Of a stretch of DNA of 64,000 nucleotides, positions 18,576-27,075 are shown in pieces. This DNA is from Vibrio sp. ES.051 (lineage in GTDB: Bacteria > Pseudomonadota > Gammaproteobacteria > Enterobacterales > Vibrionaceae): assembly GCF_002563795.1 (NCBI RefSeq), contig NZ_PDJL01000006.1, forward strand, positions 496,001 through 560,000. Direction: 5' to 3'. The notes under the pieces were generated by a model. It saw only the letters and a list, made by a program, of their open reading frames with translations, made no database searches and was not told where the DNA came from. Every line of letters begins with the position of its first letter. Position 1 is the first letter of the stretch. The position numbers were made by a program, and so were the translations under genes.

Positions 18576-18607
18576 TAAAAGGAAGGGCGGTGATTGACCG
18601 CCCTTCT
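18576..18607 (-). terminator. terminator of the BON/DUF1328/lipoprotein operon
   Basis: Perfect ten-base stem GAAGGGCGGT / ACCGCCCTTC (18582-18606) with a five-base loop, followed on the minus strand by CTTTTATC. Confidence 0.75.
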
Positions 18608-18644
18608 CTGACATTGCTGTGAACAAAAAGCTGACCTGACTCGA

Positions 18645-18842
18645 CTAACAATCTTGGTCTTCTGCGTTCAAGTTCTCTTTAATATTTTCACACTCATCTT
18701 CAATCGCATTTTGAGTTTCTTCGGCGGCTTCATCGATCTTCTTGCCTGCTTGTTCCATTGGCCCTTCTTCACTACAAGCAGCCAGTGCGAACACCAAACC
18801 AAATACTGCGGCGATACGGTAAATTAATGACGTAAGTCGCAT
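18645..18842 (-). CDS. small entericidin-like lipoprotein
   Basis: A 65-residue lipoprotein with a signal peptide ending in the lipobox LAAC (Cys22), followed by an acidic helical tail and a final Cys (EDQDC). TAGGAG precedes the ATG. Size and layout resemble entericidin-type stress lipoproteins; no enzymatic function is implied. Downstream of the broken DUF1328 gene with an eight-base gap. Confidence 0.8.
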   Translation of the reverse strand: MRLTSLIYRIAAVFGLVFALAACSEEGPMEQAGKKIDEAAEETQNAIEDECENIKENLNAEDQDC

Positions 18843-18850
18843 GAAATCTC

Positions 18851-19026
18851 CTATCTATTTACGTTTTTTCTTCCTAGCAGAACCATCACTATTGAGATAA
18901 TTAATGACAATAGGAATAGGTAAAACACCACTTGCACGATGGAGGCGCGGCCTCGGCACTACTCGTAAATCCAAGTAGTGCCGAAACCAGTGCCAAAGCC
19001 AGAAAAATAAACATCCAACGAACCAT
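18851..19026 (-). pseudogene. DUF1328 (YtjA-like) small membrane protein, frameshifted
   Basis: Starting at the ATG at 19026, which has a strong AGGAGG site, the reading gives MVRWMFIFLALALVSALLGF, the hallmark N-terminus of DUF1328/YtjA proteins. At about 18944-18950 (GC-rich GCCGCGCC) the frame breaks. Shifting by one base continues the family pattern with SIVQVVFYLFLLSLIISIVM and a stop at 18851, giving about 57 residues. As read, the product would stop after 41 residues with a non-family tail. It is either a one-base deletion or a sequencing error. Confidence 0.75.
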
Positions 19027-19071
19027 AGTGTTACCTCCTAGTAAAAGTGGGTTAGGTCACTCGGCTCGTTA

Positions 19072-19623
19072 TTATTTAACCACTTCTAGCTTATCAATCA
19101 CCTTATTTACATCATTGGTATTATTTGCAATTGAAAGTGCAAGATCATGCTCCGCATCTGAATTAACCTTACCTGCCAACGTTACCGTTTTACGTTCCGT
19201 CGTGACATCAATGTCCGTACCACTTACATTGGTATCCATCAGTAGGCGCGTTTTAACTATAGTCGTGATTTTAGAGTCGGTCAGTGTGGCTAATGCCTCT
19301 GAATCGGTTTCTTTCTTACCTTCATTCATCACTAACAATTCGTTATTTACTTTTTTCACACCATCAAGACCTGTTACAAGCTCTTCAGCAAGCGATTTTT
19401 CAAGGTCATTGTTTACCGAACCAGAAAGGGTAACCACCTGATTTTCAACATCAGTGTTGATATCAAAAGAGTTAAGGTTACTGTTTAGCAGCAGCGTCGT
19501 TTCAGCCTTACCATCTAGCCAAGCGTCCATGGATTCTTTTTCCCATTTATCACTCGCTAAGACTGCTGTAGATGAAGTAGCTAGCACTGACGTAAGTACA
19601 ATTTTAGCTGCGATGTTTTTCAT
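19072..19623 (-). CDS. periplasmic protein with two BON domains (OsmY-like)
   Basis: A 183-residue exported protein. A signal peptide ends near AVLASDKW. Two BON domains follow (about 38-105 and 115-183), each with the strand pattern around VTLSGSVNND and VTLAGKVNSD. BON proteins such as OsmY bind phospholipid surfaces and respond to osmotic shock. AAGGAG precedes the ATG. First gene of the operon that includes the DUF1328 gene and the lipoprotein. Confidence 0.9.
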   Translation of the reverse strand: MKNIAAKIVLTSVLATSSTAVLASDKWEKESMDAWLDGKAETTLLLNSNLNSFDINTDVENQVVTLSGSVNNDLEKSLAEELVTGLDGVKKVNNELLVMNEGKKETDSEALATLTDSKITTIVKTRLLMDTNVSGTDIDVTTERKTVTLAGKVNSDAEHDLALSIANNTNDVNKVIDKLEVVK

Positions 19624-20055
19624 GGTAATTCTCCTTTATTGACGTTGCATTTAAATAGGGGCAAAGCATATGCCAAGTTTATAAGTTTTTATTTTTAAAG
19701 GACTAATTTAAGTATGAAATAAAATTATGCTAAAAAGGAAACATAAGCATGAATTATTTACACAACAAACATGTAATTTTTAATCAGTGGCAGAGGAAGA
19801 ATATATACCGCCAGAATCAGAAGAACTAAGGAGTAACGAAACTATTTAACGATAAAATAGGAATGATAAAGATATTATTTCAGCTAGGCACATAAACCTC
19901 ACCTAATAAATCATATCAACATGAGGCGCTGATATTTTAGGTCAATCAGGTGGTGAAACCCCATGAGTCGTTAAACCAATACTGACAATACTTGCCTTGT
20001 ATACCCAGAATAATCCACGTACATTTATTGTTGTCATCGTGAAGAGGACATTTCT
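19624..20055. other. AT-rich intergenic region
   Basis: A 432-bp gap between divergent genes (BON protein, minus; sigma-54 activator, plus). It is AT-rich and holds the promoters of both. Only a doubtful 26-codon reading frame (19749-19829) was seen; no terminator or repeat stood out. Confidence 0.5.
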
Positions 20056-21399
20056 ATGTCACTGCCAAGCCTATTTCTACGAATACAAGACCCGATACTT
20101 AAAGATGCGATTGCCTCTTGCCAGGAACTGAACAAATTCCGTCTGCATGATACTGATGCCGCAGACAATTGGATTGAAGACTTTCTCCAGCTTAAACCTG
20201 AAGTTGCGATTGTAGAAGTGGCTCACTTTACTCACGCCGATTACCAACACCTTTCCAATATCGAAGATATCTACGATATGGATTTGATCATCATTAGCTC
20301 TGGTACTCCAAACGAAAACTTGGACAAGCTCATGAACTTAGGGGCAGTTTTTCATTACAGAAAGCCCGTCGACATCGCGATACTGTCTGACACCCTCAGC
20401 GAAGTCAGTCAGTACTATCAGCATAAACAGGTTCAAGGGCGTAAAGTCTCCACCAGCGATTTAGACCAATTTGGTTTGTTAGTGGGTTCCTCACCTCCGA
20501 TGCACCAGCTCTACCGCATGATCCGACGCGTCGCCAAAACAGCCGCCAACGTTCTGATTGTCGGTGAAAGTGGCTCAGGTAAAGAATTGGTGGCACAGAC
20601 CATCCACTTAGCAAGTGATCTCAAACAGCAACCCTTTATTGCAATTAACTGTGGCGCGATTAGCCCCGAGTTGGTCGATAGTGAACTGTTCGGCCATGAA
20701 AAAGGGGCCTTTACTGGGGCGAATAAAGCCCACCAAGGTGTGTTTAAGCAAGCTGAAGGGGGCACACTCTTTTTAGACGAAATCACGGAAATGCCCCTCG
20801 AGCATCAAGTAAAGCTATTACGCGTACTGGAAACTGGCGAATACCGTCCGGTCGGCAGTAACGCCGCTCACATCGCCAATACTCGAATCATTGCAGCAAC
20901 CAACCGTGACCCAACCGTCGCCATCGAAGAGCATTTCTTGCGTGAAGATCTGTTTTTCCGGTTATCGCACTTCCCATTAACAGTACCGCCATTACGAGAC
21001 CGAGGTGGGGATATTATCGGCCTTGCCAAGCACTTTATTGCGCACCGCAATGCCAATGAAGCGCAAACCAAAACCATTTTGGACTCAGTGATTCAGAAAA
21101 TCGCCGCGCATGATTGGCCTGGAAATGTACGTGAGTTGAAACACTCCATCGAGCGTGCATTTATTTTGGCCGATGACACCATCAGAGATGAGCATTTGAT
21201 TTTCGATACTCCACCACTTGAAACGGGCACCAGCATCGAAGAGGTGATCCCGGCGGGAGTATCTCTGGAAGCCTTGGAAAAGGCCGCCATTCTCAACACG
21301 CTGGAAGAGAATCAAGGAAATAAAACAGAATCCGCTCAGGAGTTAGGTATCAGCGTCAAAACGCTCTACAACAAACTCGAAAAGTATCAAGACGAGTAG
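20056..21399 (+). CDS. sigma-54 dependent transcriptional activator with degenerate receiver
   Basis: A 447-residue NtrC-type activator. Residues 1-130 have a receiver-like fold, but the acid pocket is missing and the phosphoacceptor position reads Glu54 (VAIVEV), while the conserved Lys-Pro (RKP) is kept. Residues about 145-380 are the AAA+ domain: Walker A GESGSGKE, the sigma-54 contact loop GAFTGA, Walker B GGTLFLDE. A Fis-type helix-turn-helix closes the protein (ESAQELGISVKTLYNKLEKY). It probably works without phosphorylation, as do VpsR-like regulators. GAGGA precedes the ATG. Targets unknown. Confidence 0.9.
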   Translation: MSLPSLFLRIQDPILKDAIASCQELNKFRLHDTDAADNWIEDFLQLKPEVAIVEVAHFTHADYQHLSNIEDIYDMDLIIISSGTPNENLDKLMNLGAVFHYRKPVDIAILSDTLSEVSQYYQHKQVQGRKVSTSDLDQFGLLVGSSPPMHQLYRMIRRVAKTAANVLIVGESGSGKELVAQTIHLASDLKQQPFIAINCGAISPELVDSELFGHEKGAFTGANKAHQGVFKQAEGGTLFLDEITEMPLEHQVKLLRVLETGEYRPVGSNAAHIANTRIIAATNRDPTVAIEEHFLREDLFFRLSHFPLTVPPLRDRGGDIIGLAKHFIAHRNANEAQTKTILDSVIQKIAAHDWPGNVRELKHSIERAFILADDTIRDEHLIFDTPPLETGTSIEEVIPAGVSLEALEKAAILNTLEENQGNKTESAQELGISVKTLYNKLEKYQDE

Positions 21400-21411
21400 C
21401 TTTCAGCGGAC

Positions 21412-21451
21412 AAAAAAAGAGCACTGAATCTAACTCAGTGCTCTTTTTTAT
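21412..21451. terminator. bidirectional terminator between convergent genes
   Basis: Perfect ten-base stem AGAGCACTGA / TCAGTGCTCT (21418-21444) with A run upstream and T run downstream, serving both the sigma-54 activator and the flavoprotein gene. Confidence 0.9.
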
Positions 21452-21482
21452 CTTATCTTTTATGTGGGTGTGCCGCCTTTGC

Positions 21483-22676
21483 TCACACTCTCTGACCCGC
21501 AACAAAGCCGCTCGACCAGCACCACTGGAAGTTATACCCCCCTAACCAGCCTGTGACGTCCATGACTTCGCCGATGAAGTACAAGCCCTTGATGTTTTTG
21601 CACTCCATGGTTTTCGAGGATAAGTGGTCGGTATCCACACCACCGAGTGTCACTTCCGCTGTTCGGTAGCCTTCCGTCCCATTTGGGGCGATATCCCATT
21701 GCTCTAGGCGCTCCACTATCGCAGTCAGCTCTTTGTGGTTGAACTGCTTGAGCGGCTTATCAACCAGCTCTTTACGCTCTATCAGTACTTCGACTAAGCG
21801 CTTGGGTAGCACTTTAGCTAGCGTATTCTTGAGCGATTGATTCGGATGCTTGTCACGGCTGCGTTCTAATAACTCGGCAACATCATCGTTTGGCACTAGG
21901 TTAATCGTCACCTTTTGTCCCGCTCGCCAGAATGAAGAAATCTGTAAAACGGCTGGGCCAGATAACCCACGATGTGTGAACAACAGGGCTTCTTTGAACA
22001 TGGTGCCATCTTCTGCGGTGATTTGCGCTGGCACTGCAATACCGGATAACTCGGCAAAATCTTCTTTGTCTTCTTTATGCAGCGTAAATGGCACTAAGCC
22101 TGCGGTGGTAGGAATGACTCGGAGACCAAACTGCTCAGCGACTTTGTAACCAAATGGCGTCGCCCCCAATTTAGGCATCGACAAGCCACCAGTGGCAATC
22201 ACCAAAGACTCACACTCGACCAATTCGGTATCTGCGTACAATTGAAAACCATTGTCGGCTTTCTTAATCGAGTGAACATCACACTGGTAACGCTGCTGAA
22301 TATTAGGCATATCGCACTCAGCCAACAACATCTTGACGATGTCTTTCGCGCTCGACGTGCCCACACAGAACAGCTGCCCATGATCGCGCTCTTCAAACTC
22401 GATACCATGCTTACACACCATCGCGATAAAATCCCAATTGGTATACTGAGACAGCGCCGATTTAACGAAATGTGGGTTTTGACATAGGTATTGATGAGCT
22501 GACACATCGTAGTTAGTGAAATTACAGCGGCCCCCTCCCGAGATAAGGATTTTACGCCCTGGCTTTTTAGCATGATCGAGCACCAATACATTGCGGCCTC
22601 GTTTGCCCGCTTCGGCAGCACACATCAAACCCGCGGCGCCTGCGCCAATAACAACAACATCAAATTTCTTACTCAT
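21483..22676 (-). CDS. HI0933/YhiN family NAD(P)/FAD-dependent oxidoreductase
   Basis: A 397-residue flavoprotein. The Rossmann motif VVVIGAGAAGLMCAAEAGKRG opens the protein, GGGRCNFTN is the YhiN signature, and the end GLYFIGEVMDVTGWLGGYNFQWCWSSG binds FAD. A longer in-frame reading from 22739 runs through the uspB terminator, so the ATG at 22676 is used. In E. coli yhiN also lies beside uspB/uspA. Biochemical role is not established. Confidence 0.9.
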   Translation of the reverse strand: MSKKFDVVVIGAGAAGLMCAAEAGKRGRNVLVLDHAKKPGRKILISGGGRCNFTNYDVSAHQYLCQNPHFVKSALSQYTNWDFIAMVCKHGIEFEERDHGQLFCVGTSSAKDIVKMLLAECDMPNIQQRYQCDVHSIKKADNGFQLYADTELVECESLVIATGGLSMPKLGATPFGYKVAEQFGLRVIPTTAGLVPFTLHKEDKEDFAELSGIAVPAQITAEDGTMFKEALLFTHRGLSGPAVLQISSFWRAGQKVTINLVPNDDVAELLERSRDKHPNQSLKNTLAKVLPKRLVEVLIERKELVDKPLKQFNHKELTAIVERLEQWDIAPNGTEGYRTAEVTLGGVDTDHLSSKTMECKNIKGLYFIGEVMDVTGWLGGYNFQWCWSSGFVAGQRV

Positions 22677-22713
22677 CGGGTAGCTCTTAGACTGATTGGT
22701 ATCGCATCGAAAT

Positions 22714-22742
22714 AAAAAAAGGATGTGCGTGTTGCACATCCT
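22714..22742 (-). terminator. uspB terminator
   Basis: Stem AGGATGTGC / GCACATCCT with a five-base loop, followed on the minus strand by seven T residues. Confidence 0.85.
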
Positions 22743-22861
22743 TGCTTTCTAGGAACGACATTCTACCGACAAATATCCAAAGGGAAAAGCGCTTAAACTC
22801 TAAGCGCTGGTTGTCCCTAATCATCTCAGAGGCTTACCTCAGCAAGTAATGACGAGACCCG

Positions 22862-23185
22862 CTATAGAATGAAGGCCGCAAGTAAGGTCACACCGAGTAA
22901 AGCCGTCGAGAGGACAAATAACTCACGCACCCGCTCGCACTTCCCAGTAAAGACCTCATCGTGGTGATGGTGGTACTCTTTACTCTTGATATAGTGGAAC
23001 AAACGTACCTGTTTGGTGACATTACCATGGGTGGTAAAAAAACCATTGCCGTCCACTTGTTGATACAGCAGTGGATGCGCTTCACGCATGATGTAAATTA
23101 AAGAACGAAGAGTGGTGAGATACCGGACCATATTGACCCCAGTGACTACCATTAGCGTAAATAAGATTGTGTCTACACTGATCAT
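22862..23185 (-). CDS. uspB: Universal stress protein B
   Basis: A 107-residue inner-membrane protein with one N-terminal and one C-terminal membrane helix. It aligns with E. coli UspB through VNMVRYLTTLRSL, HPLLYQQVDGNGFFTTHG, KQVRLFHYI and the CERVRELF region. UspB is a stationary-phase protein linked to ethanol tolerance. GGGAGG precedes the ATG. The neighbouring uspA is divergent here, with ftnA inserted between them. Confidence 0.93.
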   Translation of the reverse strand: MISVDTILFTLMVVTGVNMVRYLTTLRSLIYIMREAHPLLYQQVDGNGFFTTHGNVTKQVRLFHYIKSKEYHHHHDEVFTGKCERVRELFVLSTALLGVTLLAAFIL

Positions 23186-23275
23186 CTTTTCCTCCCTACA
23201 TCTTCAACAATGCCCAAGAGAAAAAGACGAGCAACTTCGTCCTTTAACCGCTACTTAGTGCGTCCAACGACGCGT

Positions 23276-23803
23276 TTATGCAGCTGGGGCACCCATGATT
23301 GAAGATGAACCTTCTTTCGCCATTTGTGCTAGATCTTTGTCGATGAAGAACAACGCTTTACCGTCTTCACCTACCAATTCGATCTTATCTAAAATCCCTT
23401 TAAACAACTTCTCTTCTTCGTGCTGTTCAGACACGTACCACTGTAGGAAGTTAAACGTTGAGTAGTCTTGGCTAGTAAATGCAACATGCGCCAGTTTATT
23501 GATTTTTTCCGTTATCATTTGCTCATGCTCGAAGGTCTCGCGGAACACGTCACCTAAGCTAGCAAAGTCATGTTTTGGAGCATCAATAGTACCTAAAATC
23601 GGCATCGAGCCAGTTTCACTTACGTAGGTGAACAGGCGTTGCATGTGCTCCATCTCTTCTACGGCGTGCGCACGTAAAAATTCAGCTGCACCTTCAAAAC
23701 CTTTGTCTTCACACCAAGCACTCATTTGTAAGTATAGATTGGATGAGAAAAATTCTAGATTAATTTGCTCATTCAATTGTTCAACCATAGTTTGAGACAG
23801 CAT
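23276..23803 (-). CDS. ftnA: non-haem ferritin
   Basis: A 175-residue iron-storage ferritin. Ferroxidase ligands are present: Glu in NLEFFSSNLYLQM, the EEMEH pair in HAVEEMEHM, and the C-terminal SEQHEEEKLF. FtnA assembles as a 24-subunit shell. TAGGAG precedes the ATG. It sits between uspB and uspA. Confidence 0.96.
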   Translation of the reverse strand: MLSQTMVEQLNEQINLEFFSSNLYLQMSAWCEDKGFEGAAEFLRAHAVEEMEHMQRLFTYVSETGSMPILGTIDAPKHDFASLGDVFRETFEHEQMITEKINKLAHVAFTSQDYSTFNFLQWYVSEQHEEEKLFKGILDKIELVGEDGKALFFIDKDLAQMAKEGSSSIMGAPAA

Positions 23804-23958
23804 GTTAACTCCTATTTATGTGCATGCGTTTGATATCACTATAACATGATTACCGAGACAAGACTTTGTACCTACAGCACTGATATGAGATCATTTCAGC
23901 AAATTTTTTTGAAGGTTAGTGCTACTCTAAAACTATGACCTTACAAGGAGATAGCAAT

Positions 23959-24384
23959 ATGAGTTACAAACACATACTTGTGGCAGTCGACCTTTCAGAC
24001 GACAGTAAAGTGTTGATTAAGAAAGCCGTATCACTGGCTAAACCTCTGGATGCGAAAGTCTCTTTTATTCACATCGATGTGAACTACGCCGAGCTCTACA
24101 CTGGGCTTATCGATATTAATATGGCAGAAGCGCAGCACCAAGCCATGGAAGCTTCGCATACGCAATTGGCTAATTTTGCTGAATACGCACAATATCCCAT
24201 TGCCCATACTTTAGTCGGCAGTGGCGATTTGAGTAATGAGCTGTGCGATACCATTCAAGACCACAGTATCGACTTAGTGGTTTGTGGTCATCACCAAGAC
24301 TTCTGGAGCAAGATCCTGTCTTCAACTCGACAGCTGATTAACTGCTCACCGGTCGATATGCTGGTCGTACCGCTAAAAGACTGA
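23959..24384 (+). CDS. uspA: Universal stress protein A
   Basis: A 141-residue UspA-fold protein (MSYKHILVAVDLSDDSKVL opening, DLVVCGHHQDFWSKILSSTRQLI near the end). The loop lacks the full ATP-binding G-2x-G-9x-G(S/T) pattern, as in E. coli UspA, so it is the non-ATP-binding class. The start at 23959 has AAGGAG; an in-frame start at 23935 is less likely. Confidence 0.92.
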   Translation: MSYKHILVAVDLSDDSKVLIKKAVSLAKPLDAKVSFIHIDVNYAELYTGLIDINMAEAQHQAMEASHTQLANFAEYAQYPIAHTLVGSGDLSNELCDTIQDHSIDLVVCGHHQDFWSKILSSTRQLINCSPVDMLVVPLKD

Positions 24385-24448
24385 TTGGCGCAACGATAAA
24401 ACTTGGTTAGACTGCGGATACATTTGTTGTTGATAAAGATTCTCATCT

Positions 24449-25327
24449 ATGGCTTATCTATCTGCAGTTACCCTACTTTGGGCATTCTCATTTAGCTTGA
24501 TCGGCGTTTATCTCGCCGGTCAGGTGGATTCTTGGTTCTCGGTATTCATGCGCGTCGCGTTGGCGAGCTTGATTTTCCTTCCTTTCTTAAAGTTCCGTGG
24601 CGTAAGCAAACCTCTGATCGCGAAGTTAATGACCGTTGGCGGTTTCCAACTCGGTTTGATGTACTGCTTCTATTACCAATCTTTCTTACTCCTTTCTGTA
24701 CCAGAAGTCCTGCTGTTCACCGTGTTTACACCGATTTATGTCACACTGATTTACGATCTTCTTAAAGGTCGCTTTTCTCCGTGGTATTTAATTACGGCGG
24801 CGATTGCCGTGTTGGGCGCCGCATGGATTAAGTTTGCAGGTATTAATGAAAGCTTTCTGATGGGATTTTTGGTCGTACAAGGAGCGAATCTGTGTTTTGC
24901 CATCGGTCAGGTCGGCTACAAATACATCATGGAAAGTGAGCCCGTCGATTTACCGCAGCACACCGTGTTCGGTTACTTCTACTTGGGGGCGCTTTGTGTC
25001 GCCACCGTGGCTTTCGCGTTGATGGGCAATCTCGACAAATTGCCAACAACAGCGACCCAGTGGGGGATTCTGACGTACCTTGGTTTAATCGCCTCTGGCT
25101 TTGGTTATTTCGCTTGGAACAAAGGCGCCACACTGGTGAACGCGGGCGCATTAGCCGTCATGAACAATGCATTGGTTCCGGCAGGCTTGGTGGTAAACAT
25201 TGTGATTTGGAACCGTGATGTTGACATCATGCGTTTAGCCGTTGGTGGGGCGATCATCATGTTATCACTGTGGATGAATGAAACCTGGGTGAAAAAACGG
25301 GTTGAGATGAGCTACGCCAAGAAGTAA
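24449..25327 (+). CDS. DMT superfamily (EamA) transporter
   Basis: A 292-residue membrane protein with two EamA repeats and about ten helices. It has the second-repeat features LTYLGLIASGFGYFAWNKGATLVNAGALAVMNNALVP, typical of the carboxylate/amino-acid/amine exporters in this family. Ribosome site is weak. It occupies the place of dtpB in the enterobacterial usp-rsmJ order. Confidence 0.85.
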   Translation: MAYLSAVTLLWAFSFSLIGVYLAGQVDSWFSVFMRVALASLIFLPFLKFRGVSKPLIAKLMTVGGFQLGLMYCFYYQSFLLLSVPEVLLFTVFTPIYVTLIYDLLKGRFSPWYLITAAIAVLGAAWIKFAGINESFLMGFLVVQGANLCFAIGQVGYKYIMESEPVDLPQHTVFGYFYLGALCVATVAFALMGNLDKLPTTATQWGILTYLGLIASGFGYFAWNKGATLVNAGALAVMNNALVPAGLVVNIVIWNRDVDIMRLAVGGAIIMLSLWMNETWVKKRVEMSYAKK

Positions 25328-25358
25328 CGCTACCGCTTCCAACACACATACCGACAAT

Positions 25359-25394
25359 AAAAAAACGTTCTCCATCATTTGGAGAGCGTTTTTT
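25359..25394. terminator. bidirectional terminator
   Basis: Stem AAAAAACGTTCTCC / GGAGAGCGTTTTTT with a seven-base loop and one G-T pair, between the convergent EamA and Lys-rich protein genes. Confidence 0.85.
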
Positions 25395-25401
25395 GATTAG
25401 A

Positions 25402-25974
25402 TTAATGTACTTTCACTTGCGAACTTGCGCTCATCAACGCCTTGGGCGACGTTGGCAACAACACTTCTAGCTTTGCATTGCGCGCTTCAAGCTTGCGCTG
25501 ATGCTTAAGTAACTTTTGTTGTTTTTTCGCTACTTTTAACAACTTCTTCTGCTGTTTGTAATGCTTTTTGAGGGCTTTCTTGGCCTTCTTCAGTGCTTTC
25601 TTATCCGCTAAATCAAACACCCGTGGCGCGTCTGCTTTCACAGCCGCCAATACTTTTTCAGCTTGCTTTTTCTCTTTCACTCTTTCCACCACACACTTCA
25701 CCATCGCCGCTTTTTCTGCGCTTTGTGTTGGCATTGCTGAAAGTACTGGAGCTGGTAAGGCTTTGGTCACCAAACCCCTCGCTGGTTGCTCGGTAAGTGA
25801 CTTATCTTGGCATTTTGATAAGGGAATGGCGGCTGGTTTGCACAATGTGTCTTTGGAAGCAGAAGCGCGCGCACAAGAGCGACAAACAAATTTAGGCGCT
25901 ATCACCAAACGATGAATTTCGTCGAGATCAGCCACAATCTGTTTGCGACTCATTTTACATAAGTGTTTCGCCAT
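25402..25974 (-). CDS. lysine-rich cysteine-motif hypothetical protein
   Basis: A 190-residue protein. The N-terminal 65 residues contain CxxC-type cysteines (HLCKMSRKQ, VCRSCARA, DTLC, LSKCQD). The C-terminal half is a strongly basic Lys/Leu/Gln helix (about residues 105-170), likely a coiled coil binding nucleic acid or membrane. GGGAGG favours the ATG at 25974 over the longer reading from 26055. A Fur-box-like sequence lies 38-56 bp upstream. I do not recognise the family. Confidence 0.7.
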   Translation of the reverse strand: MAKHLCKMSRKQIVADLDEIHRLVIAPKFVCRSCARASASKDTLCKPAAIPLSKCQDKSLTEQPARGLVTKALPAPVLSAMPTQSAEKAAMVKCVVERVKEKKQAEKVLAAVKADAPRVFDLADKKALKKAKKALKKHYKQQKKLLKVAKKQQKLLKHQRKLEARNAKLEVLLPTSPKALMSASSQVKVH

Positions 25975-26011
25975 ACCCGCCTCCCAATGATCGACCGCAT
26001 CACAATAATTG

Positions 26012-26030
26012 TAATAATAATGATTCTTAC
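26012..26030. promoter_or_regulatory. candidate Fur box
   Basis: The minus-strand sequence GTAAGAATCATTATTATTA matches 14 of 18 aligned positions of the Fur consensus AATGATAATCATTATCATT. It is placed where a promoter for the Lys-rich cysteine protein is expected. Found by eye only. Confidence 0.5.
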
Positions 26031-26102
26031 TTAGATATACAATCAGTCTGCCCAATTGGCAAGAGAAAACTGCGATTAAATATGACCAAGAGTAAACACA
26101 CT

Positions 26103-26126
26103 CACCGCGCCGAATTGGGCGCGGTG
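26103..26126 (-). terminator. stem-loop 3' of rsmJ
   Basis: Perfect stem CACCGCGCC / GGCGCGGTG with a six-base loop, 36 bp after the rsmJ stop. The following minus-strand sequence (AGTGTGTTTACTC) has only a weak T run. Confidence 0.5.
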
Positions 26127-26161
26127 CAAAGAAGCATTATGGCGTCAGGAAGTTACGAGGT

Positions 26162-26941
26162 TTACGCCATCGAGGCCTTCACATAAACATCAAAACGATT
26201 TTTTTTGGTCTCTATCGCCATGGTGGGTTTTTGCTCATTGAGCCAACCCGCGTAGTCTGGACGTTTGACCACCACACGCTTGGTCGCCAATATCATGGCG
26301 GGCTCAAGTAAACCATCGGCATCCAAGTCCGCCCCCACCAACGATTGGAACACGCGCATCTCTTTTTTCACCAACGCCGATTTCTTTTTGTTTTCTGGGT
26401 GTGGGTACATCGGGTCGAGATACACGACATCTGGCTGAACAAAGTCGCTATCTTGCGCGAGCTGCTCTAACGCATCGTGACTGGACGCGTGGATCAAAGA
26501 CAGCCTCTCCGTTACCCAAGCGCCGATGTCAGGGTCTTGCTTTGCGCGTGCTAATCCATCATCGAGCAACGCCGCCACCACGGGGTGACGCTCCACCATC
26601 TGTACTTTACACCCGAGCGAGGCTAACACAAACGCATCCCGCCCCAGACCCGCGGTGCCATCAAGGACCGTCGGCGTTGCCCCTTTATTCAATCCCGCCG
26701 CCTTGGCAATCGCTTGCCCTTTGCCACCACCGAATTTACGGCGGTGCCCCACCGCGCCACCAATCAAATCGACAAAAATCGCGCCCAACTTGGGTTCATC
26801 GACTTTACGTAGCTCTACACGCTCCGTAGTCAGCACCAACGCAAAATTGCTCTCGTCAGTATGAGAAAGCTGCCAGCGCGCCGCCAGTTCATCAAGATGA
26901 GATTGTTGAGAAAGGTCTTCACAAATCAATTGCAGTTGCAA
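26162..26941 (-). CDS. rsmJ: 16S rRNA (guanine1516-N2)-methyltransferase
   Basis: A 259-residue SAM-dependent methyltransferase. Motif I is LDGTAGLGRDAFVLAS and motif IV LDPMYPHP; GGAVGHRRKFGGGKGQ is an RsmJ signature. It methylates G1516 of 16S rRNA. The start appears to be TTG at 26941, with GGAG about 13 bases upstream. In E. coli rsmJ follows prlC directly; here asnC is inserted between them on the other strand. Confidence 0.94.
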   Translation of the reverse strand: MQLQLICEDLSQQSHLDELAARWQLSHTDESNFALVLTTERVELRKVDEPKLGAIFVDLIGGAVGHRRKFGGGKGQAIAKAAGLNKGATPTVLDGTAGLGRDAFVLASLGCKVQMVERHPVVAALLDDGLARAKQDPDIGAWVTERLSLIHASSHDALEQLAQDSDFVQPDVVYLDPMYPHPENKKKSALVKKEMRVFQSLVGADLDADGLLEPAMILATKRVVVKRPDYAGWLNEQKPTMAIETKKNRFDVYVKASMA

Positions 26942-27075
26942 AAGGAGGCTCCAATAAAATCGTCGTTATTGGCGCTGAGTTTAACTTACTACCGCTTTTC
27001 TTGCAGTAACTGTACGAGCGGCTCGGAATCAGTATAGAATGAAACTTAGACCCAATCCCCCACGGAACGAACTGC

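Noticed and set aside
19749..19829. 26-codon frame with AAGGAAAC upstream
   Set aside because: Too short, AT-rich, no recognisable signal or membrane segment; could be chance.
26401..26829. 142-codon frame opposite rsmJ
   Set aside because: Proline/histidine-rich shadow of the methyltransferase gene without start signal.
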